A DNA stretch of 8,767 nt from Methanomassiliicoccaceae archaeon UBA72 (lineage in GTDB: Archaea; Thermoplasmatota; Thermoplasmata; Methanomassiliicoccales; Methanomethylophilaceae). Both the position numbers and the translations under genes were made by a program. Shown one piece after another: positions 5,879 to 8,767 of the stretch. The stretch is from the NCBI GenBank assembly GCA_002509405.1, contig DAVO01000006.1, positions 6,837 through 15,603 on the forward strand, read 5' to 3'. Positions within the stretch are counted from its first letter, which is position 1. Every line of letters begins with the position of its first letter. A model generated the notes under the pieces. It saw only the letters and a list, made by a program, of their open reading frames with translations. It ran no database searches and was not told the DNA's origin.

Positions 5879-6635
5879 GACCGTCAGGATCATCGGCAAG
5901 ATGAAAGAAAGCAAGGACACGTACACCTTAGAATTCAAATGGGACGTCCCGGCGGTGCCAGGGCAGTTCGTCATGGTCTGGGCGCCCGGCGTGGACGAGG
6001 TCCCGATGTCACTTTCCAGAGTCGGGAAGATCAAAGCGATAACCGTTAAGGGCGTCGGAGAGGCCTCCAACGCCATACATGGGATGCAGGTAGGCGGCTA
6101 CGTAAGGCTGAGAGGCCCATACGGGAACGGCTTCGATATCAAAAAAGGAAGGAAGGTTCTGGCCGTCGCCGGGGGTGTCGGCGCCGCGGCTCTGATGCCG
6201 GCGATAAAAGAGACCGGATGCGATACGATCATCGGTGCCAGGTCCGCAGGCGAGATAGTCCTGGACGATGTTGCGAGGAAATACAGCAAGAACGTCTGGA
6301 TATCCACAGACGACGGCAGCCGCGGCTTCCACGGGAACGCCGTGCAGCTCGCCAAGGAGAAGATGTCCGAGAAAGATTACGACCTCATAATAGGCTGCGG
6401 GCCCGAGGTCATGCTGTATTATCTTCATAAAGCCTGCAAGGAGAACGGGGTCGACTGCCAGCTTTCTCTTGAGAGGTTAATGAAATGTGGCGCGGGCGTA
6501 TGCGGATGCTGCATGATAGACGACAAGAGGGTGTGCAAGGACGGACCGGTGTTCAGCTCCGAAGAGCTGGACCTCCTCTCCGACTTCGGGACCAGGAAGA
6601 GGGACGAGTGCGGCCGCATCGTGGAACTAAGGTGA
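5871..6635 (+). CDS. pyrK: Dihydroorotate dehydrogenase electron transfer subunit PyrK
   Basis: The iron-sulfur flavoprotein partner of PyrD, passing electrons from its FMN through a [2Fe-2S] cluster and FAD to NAD+. About 254 residues with the ferredoxin-reductase fold: FAD-binding 'VPMSLSRVG' (44-52) and 'RGPYGNGF' (81-88), NAD-binding 'AVAGGVGAAALMP' (98-110), then a C-terminal cluster motif with C206, C211, C214 and C222 (Cx4CxxCx7C). That loop is shorter than in the Lactococcus protein. The start is uncertain: GTG 5871 is preferred, with GGTTGGTG 6 nt upstream. GTG 5862, TTG 5865 and TTG 5859 are in frame and would add a few residues. The stop TGA (6633-6635) sits inside the Shine-Dalgarno sequence of the next gene. 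Confidence 0.92.
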   Translation: MSETVRIIGKMKESKDTYTLEFKWDVPAVPGQFVMVWAPGVDEVPMSLSRVGKIKAITVKGVGEASNAIHGMQVGGYVRLRGPYGNGFDIKKGRKVLAVAGGVGAAALMPAIKETGCDTIIGARSAGEIVLDDVARKYSKNVWISTDDGSRGFHGNAVQLAKEKMSEKDYDLIIGCGPEVMLYYLHKACKENGVDCQLSLERLMKCGAGVCGCCMIDDKRVCKDGPVFSSEELDLLSDFGTRKRDECGRIVELR

Positions 6636-6639
6636 GTGT

Positions 6640-7053
6640 TTGCCAGTCCCGGAAGACCATATAGAAGTGCACCACGGAACGCTCACCGTGAACGTCCCAA
6701 GGAAAATCTTCAAATCGGGGACTGCCGAGGTCGTTCCGGAACGTGCGGCGCCATTCAGAGAGATGATAATGGCCAGATATCCCTGGCTGACCGCCAGCTC
6801 GGTCGACGTTCTTATGGCTCGTGCATCCAAGGAGATGAAGCAGGTCCTCGACGAGGAGACGTCGGGCCGCTCCGCCAGCAGAATGCTGGCAGACGACGGG
6901 CGCGTCAGGGAGGCGATAGACCATCTGACGAAAAGCCTTGAACGCAACCCCGAAGACCCGGACTCCTGGTACCTCCTGGGCGAGCTCCTCTGCCGGGAGG
7001 GGCGGACCGAAGAAGGATACAAGGCTTTCGCTGAGGGGAGGAAGCGGTTCTGA
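6640..7053 (+). CDS. Small TPR-repeat protein, third gene of the pyrDK operon
   Basis: A 137-residue protein with tetratricopeptide-type helices at the C-terminus. Residues 88-102 form a half-repeat (REAIDHLTKSLERNP). Residues 106-137 form a full repeat with W110, G114, G121 and A129 at consensus places. The first ~85 residues show no recognised domain. They contain a mixed beta start (HIEVHHGTLTVNVPRKIF) and helices from about 36 on. TTG 6640 is the only plausible upstream start: the frame is closed by TAA at 6628, and AAGGTGA (6629-6635) gives a well-spaced Shine-Dalgarno sequence that overlaps the pyrK stop. There is no signal peptide, so it is cytoplasmic. A role beside dihydroorotate dehydrogenase, such as protein-protein scaffolding, is only suggested by the operon. 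Its TGA directly abuts the stop of the convergent gene. Confidence 0.8.
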   Translation: MPVPEDHIEVHHGTLTVNVPRKIFKSGTAEVVPERAAPFREMIMARYPWLTASSVDVLMARASKEMKQVLDEETSGRSASRMLADDGRVREAIDHLTKSLERNPEDPDSWYLLGELLCREGRTEEGYKAFAEGRKRF

Positions 7054-7899
7054 TTAGCGGAACAGCGCCTTGATCGCCGCAGTCACTTCCGGAACTGTCG
7101 CTCCCCAGGGGACTATCGCCGTGTCACCGTCTATCAAGTGGCCTTCTCTGACCTTGCAGCACCTGACTATCGTCTTCACCCCGTCCTTAGGACAAAAATC
7201 CCTGGGGCAGATGTTGATCGTGGCGGTGTCCCTGCCGTAAAGCTCCCTGAATATCCTCCGGGACGTGTCGCATCCCAGCAACGTGACCTCCTGGCCCAGT
7301 TCCGGGTTCTCGTCGAGGAAGTAGAATGGCTTCTCGGATTCGAGTCCGGACACTTTGCATGGGAAAATTACCCCCTCCGTCCTGACCTTGGATACCATAT
7401 CCTGGATGTCGATGGTGAGGTTCTCGGTGACGATGGGAAGATCGATGAAGCCGGATTCCAGGGCCCTGTTTACGAGTATCTCGGTCTTGGACGGATACGG
7501 AGGGACGCTGTCCACGACCCTGAGGGTAATGGGCTCCACTCCGGAAACGAAACTTATGTGCGAGAACATCCCGCGGACCACCACGGTCTTGCCTGGATGC
7601 TCTTTCTGGATCTGGGCCCTTTCCGGAAGGTTGAGGACGTCCGCCCCGGGCATGTCCACGAACACCGTGTCAGAAGGCAGGGAGATTATGTCTACGGACT
7701 CTACGGTCCTGAACAGGCCCGTGCCCTCGGACTTGTGGAGCTCGGCGACAGCATAGCTTCCGTCCCGGGACATTACCACGTACTGCGCCCTGACGTAGGC
7801 CCTGTGGCCCACCAATCCTTCGCGTATACCTTCCTCGGTGAGCGGAAAATCGGCCTCCAACACGGAAATGTCCTTGCAGTGCATGCCTGAGTATCGCAT
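7054..7899 (-). CDS. Uncharacterised protein with cysteine-rich C-terminus
   Basis: A 281-residue, probably cytoplasmic protein that I do not recognise. The N-terminal half alternates strands and helices with no obvious motif. Around residues 195-230 come 'PCKVSGLESEKPFYFLDENP' and 'VTLLGCDTSRRIFRELYG'. The end carries C231, C236, C247 and C248 plus H254 (ICPRDFC ... RCCKVREGH), spacing that would suit a metal or Fe-S site. No transmembrane segment is seen. The frame is open to 7983, but that would run into the tRNA gene, so a start at 7899 is preferred, with AGGT 6 nt upstream. The ATG at 7884 is an alternative, because ATTATAGG lies ~28 bp before it and would make it leaderless. It converges on the TPR gene without a gap. 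It is a real gene by length and codon pattern; function unknown. Confidence 0.75.
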   Translation of the reverse strand: MRYSGMHCKDISVLEADFPLTEEGIREGLVGHRAYVRAQYVVMSRDGSYAVAELHKSEGTGLFRTVESVDIISLPSDTVFVDMPGADVLNLPERAQIQKEHPGKTVVVRGMFSHISFVSGVEPITLRVVDSVPPYPSKTEILVNRALESGFIDLPIVTENLTIDIQDMVSKVRTEGVIFPCKVSGLESEKPFYFLDENPELGQEVTLLGCDTSRRIFRELYGRDTATINICPRDFCPKDGVKTIVRCCKVREGHLIDGDTAIVPWGATVPEVTAAIKALFR

Positions 7900-7930
7900 G
7901 ACCAGACCTATAATCGTTATCCCCGGGCTA

Positions 7931-7946
7931 CGAAATGATTTAATAT
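7931..7946 (+). promoter_or_regulatory. BRE plus TATA promoter of tRNA-Cys
   Basis: CGAAATGA (7931-7938), a good match to the archaeal BRE, precedes TTTAATAT (7939-7946). The TATA centre is about 28 bp before the tRNA 5' end, which is the expected geometry. The same TATA block read backwards (ATATTAAA) lies ~43 bp from the ATG of the divergent gene at 7899 and could serve it too, but no comparable BRE is seen on that side. Confidence 0.65.
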
Positions 7947-7970
7947 GTTCAATCGATGAAGTGACTGGCT

Positions 7971-8041
7971 GTCGGGGTAACACAGTGGCTATGTGGCGGA
8001 CTGCAGATCCGCATACGGGAGTTCAATTCTCCCTCCCGACC
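7971..8041 (+). tRNA. tRNA-Cys (anticodon GCA), CCA encoded at 8042-8044
   Basis: A full cloverleaf can be drawn by hand. The acceptor stem is GTCGGGG with TCCCGAC (8034-8040), and G7-U66 is the only wobble. The D arm is 10-13 ACAC against ATGT, with a C13-A22 mismatch comparable to the 13-22 mismatch known in bacterial tRNA-Cys. The anticodon stem is GCGGA/TCCGC (7996-8000/8008-8012) with loop CTGCAGA and anticodon GCA at 8003-8005. The variable loop is four nucleotides, and the T arm is GGGAG-TTCAATT-CTCCC. The overall D-to-anticodon region is strikingly like other tRNA-Cys. The 3' CCA is encoded in the genome. Position 73 reads C instead of the U expected for cysteine tRNAs. Confidence 0.93.
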
Positions 8042-8044
8042 CCA

Positions 8045-8060
8045 TTCTTATTTTTCCTTC
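8045..8060 (+). terminator. Oligo-T terminator after tRNA-Cys
   Basis: A pyrimidine-rich tract with five consecutive T (8051-8055) directly follows the encoded CCA. It fits the short U-tract terminators used by archaeal RNA polymerase, and it separates the tRNA from the TBP gene. Confidence 0.5.
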
Positions 8061-8074
8061 ATGGCCCGTTTCTA

Positions 8075-8120
8075 CGCAACATATATAAATAGGGTTTAAA
8101 TAGCCCTATATAAGGTATAA
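8075..8120 (+). promoter_or_regulatory. TATA-crowded promoter of the TBP gene
   Basis: Four TATA-like elements lie in ~40 bp: ATATATAAAT (8081-8090, preceded by CGCAAC as a possible BRE), TTTAAATA (8095-8102), TATATAA (8107-8113) and TATAAA (8116-8121). The first would give a ~12-nt leader, with AAGG (8112-8115) as a weak ribosome site. The second is centred ~25 bp from the ATG and would give a leaderless mRNA. The inverted repeat ATAGGG-9 nt-CCCTAT (8089-8109) brackets the second element. Confidence 0.6.
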
Positions 8121-8122
8121 AA

Positions 8123-8671
8123 ATGGCAAAAATGAAAATCGAGAATGTTGTCGCCTCGAGCTACCTGGGACAGGAACTTGACCTGAACGCCATCGAGGAT
8201 GCCCTCGATGGTGCGGAATACAACCCCCAGCAGTTCCCGGGACTCGTTTACAGGCTCAAGGACCCCAAGACCGCCACTCTGCTCTTCAGGAGCGGAAAGG
8301 TCGTCTGCACGGGAGCCAAGTGCTATGCCGACGTGGTCAAGGCCGTCACCACCGTGGCCAAGGACCTGCAGAAAGCCGGCATTACCATAAGCATCGAGCC
8401 GAAGATCGAAGTTCAGAACATTGTCGCCTCCTCCGACCTGGAGCAGGAGATCAACCTGAACACCGTGGCCATAACCCTTGGACTGGAGAGGGTCGAGTAC
8501 GAGCCGGAGCAGTTCCCCGGCCTCGTCTACAGGCTTGACGACCCCAAGGTCGTCGTACTCCTGTTCAGCAGCGGAAAGATGGTCTGCACCGGAGCAAAGG
8601 TCCCCCCGGACGTCACCCGCGCGGTCGACAAGATCGCTGCCGAGCTCAGGTCCGTCGGACTGATGAAATAA
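8123..8671 (+). CDS. tbp: TATA-box binding protein
   Basis: A 182-residue archaeal TBP, which binds TATA elements and bends DNA to recruit TFB and RNA polymerase. Two direct repeats of ~90 residues (about 5-90 and 95-181) share 'QFPGLVYRL.DPK', 'LLF.SGK' and 'VCTGAK'. The DNA-intercalating phenylalanines are present as two per repeat: F38/F55 and F131/F148. The protein ends at 'LRSVGLMK' without the acidic C-terminal tail many archaeal TBPs carry. It starts at ATG 8123, directly after the TATA-rich promoter. An in-frame ATG three codons later is less likely, since the lysine-rich lead-in 'MAKMKIENVV' fits the family. Monocistronic: a hairpin terminator follows the TAA by ~10 nt. Confidence 0.96.
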   Translation: MAKMKIENVVASSYLGQELDLNAIEDALDGAEYNPQQFPGLVYRLKDPKTATLLFRSGKVVCTGAKCYADVVKAVTTVAKDLQKAGITISIEPKIEVQNIVASSDLEQEINLNTVAITLGLERVEYEPEQFPGLVYRLDDPKVVVLLFSSGKMVCTGAKVPPDVTRAVDKIAAELRSVGLMK

Positions 8672-8679
8672 ACACTTAT

Positions 8680-8712
8680 TCCGGCGGACTTCCCGCCGGA
8701 TCACATTTTCTT
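8680..8712. terminator. Hairpin terminator between TBP gene and convergent gene
   Basis: A perfect 8-bp stem, TCCGGCGG/CCGCCGGA, with loop ACTTC (8680-8700) is followed on the plus strand by a T-rich tract (ATTTTCTT). On the minus strand the hairpin lies directly behind the TGA at 8701-8703 and is followed by TTTATTT, so it could end transcripts from both sides. Confidence 0.65.
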
Positions 8713-8767
8713 AAATCCTCTGGACATCCAGAGGCCTATCGATTTGAAGCCATAGCGCAGGGTGCTC
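8701..8767 (-). CDS. 3' end of an unidentified minus-strand gene (partial)
   Basis: On the minus strand one frame is open from the window edge to TGA at 8701-8703 and encodes 21 residues ending 'GFKSIGLWMSRGFKKM'. The other two minus frames are closed. The stop abuts the terminator hairpin, and the basic, aromatic tail looks like a real C-terminus, so a gene continuing beyond the window is likely. It is too short to assign. The perfect dyad CCTCTGGA-CA-TCCAGAGG (8717-8734) lies within it. Confidence 0.45.
   Translation of the reverse strand, partial: STLRYGFKSIGLWMSRGFKKM
8717..8734. repeat. Perfect 8-bp inverted repeat
   Basis: CCTCTGGA and TCCAGAGG are separated by CA. It lies 17 nt to the right of the terminator hairpin and inside the presumed end of the partial minus-strand gene. 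It may be a second stem of a compound terminator, a protein site, or a coincidence of coding sequence (it encodes GLWMSRG on the minus strand). Confidence 0.6.

Noticed and set aside
7138..7890. Long plus-strand frame opposite the unknown gene
   Set aside because: Composition typical of an antisense shadow. The minus strand keeps a better promoter, start and convergence pattern, although neither has a recognised family.
1..8767. CRISPR arrays, insertion sequences, attachment sites, phage genes
   Set aside because: No repeated spacers, transposase motifs or terminal repeats seen. The tRNA-Cys has no duplicated 3' end in the window.

Overview
The window looks like a chromosomal, mostly housekeeping stretch from a euryarchaeon. 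Archaeal hallmarks are a TATA-box binding protein gene, AT-rich TATA elements sitting about 25-27 bp upstream of several ATG codons (leaderless mRNAs), an RNA 2',3'-cyclic phosphodiesterase (ThpR), type IV pilin-like N-termini, and a tRNA with its own BRE/TATA promoter. All 13 stop codons that can be assigned are TGA or TAA and none is TAG. Together with the moderately GC-rich coding sequence and the gene types, this fits a pyrrolysine-using, Methanomassiliicoccales-like member of Thermoplasmatota. That placement is inference, not proof.

Layout. At the left edge a minus-strand SpeD/AdoMet decarboxylase-like gene (5-430) is divergent from a plus-strand pair: a DUF362 protein with two [4Fe-4S] motifs (694-1803) and thpR (1808-2350). 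A separate promoter precedes a tight cluster of three small exported or membrane-anchored genes (2413-3687). The first two share a prepilin-like N-terminus. The cluster runs head-on into a SufS-type cysteine desulfurase (3688-4893, minus) with no intergenic base. Divergent from that is the operon pyrD-pyrK-TPR protein (4973-7053), which again collides without a gap with a minus-strand gene of unknown function (7054-7899). Then come tRNA-Cys(GCA) (7971-8041 plus an encoded CCA), the TBP gene (8123-8671) behind a TATA-crowded promoter, a hairpin terminator, and the 3' end of a minus-strand gene at the right edge.

How the genes work together. pyrD and pyrK would form the NAD-linked class 1B dihydroorotate dehydrogenase of pyrimidine synthesis. 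The cysteine desulfurase supplies sulfur for Fe-S clusters, which PyrK and the DUF362 protein need. The three pilin-like genes are the most likely undescribed unit: overlapping frames, a private promoter flanked by two dyads, N-glycosylation sequons, and no assembly ATPase in view. Gene starts follow two modes. Operon-leading genes begin with ATG right at the expected transcription start. Three downstream genes begin with TTG or GTG, two of them behind clear Shine-Dalgarno sequences.
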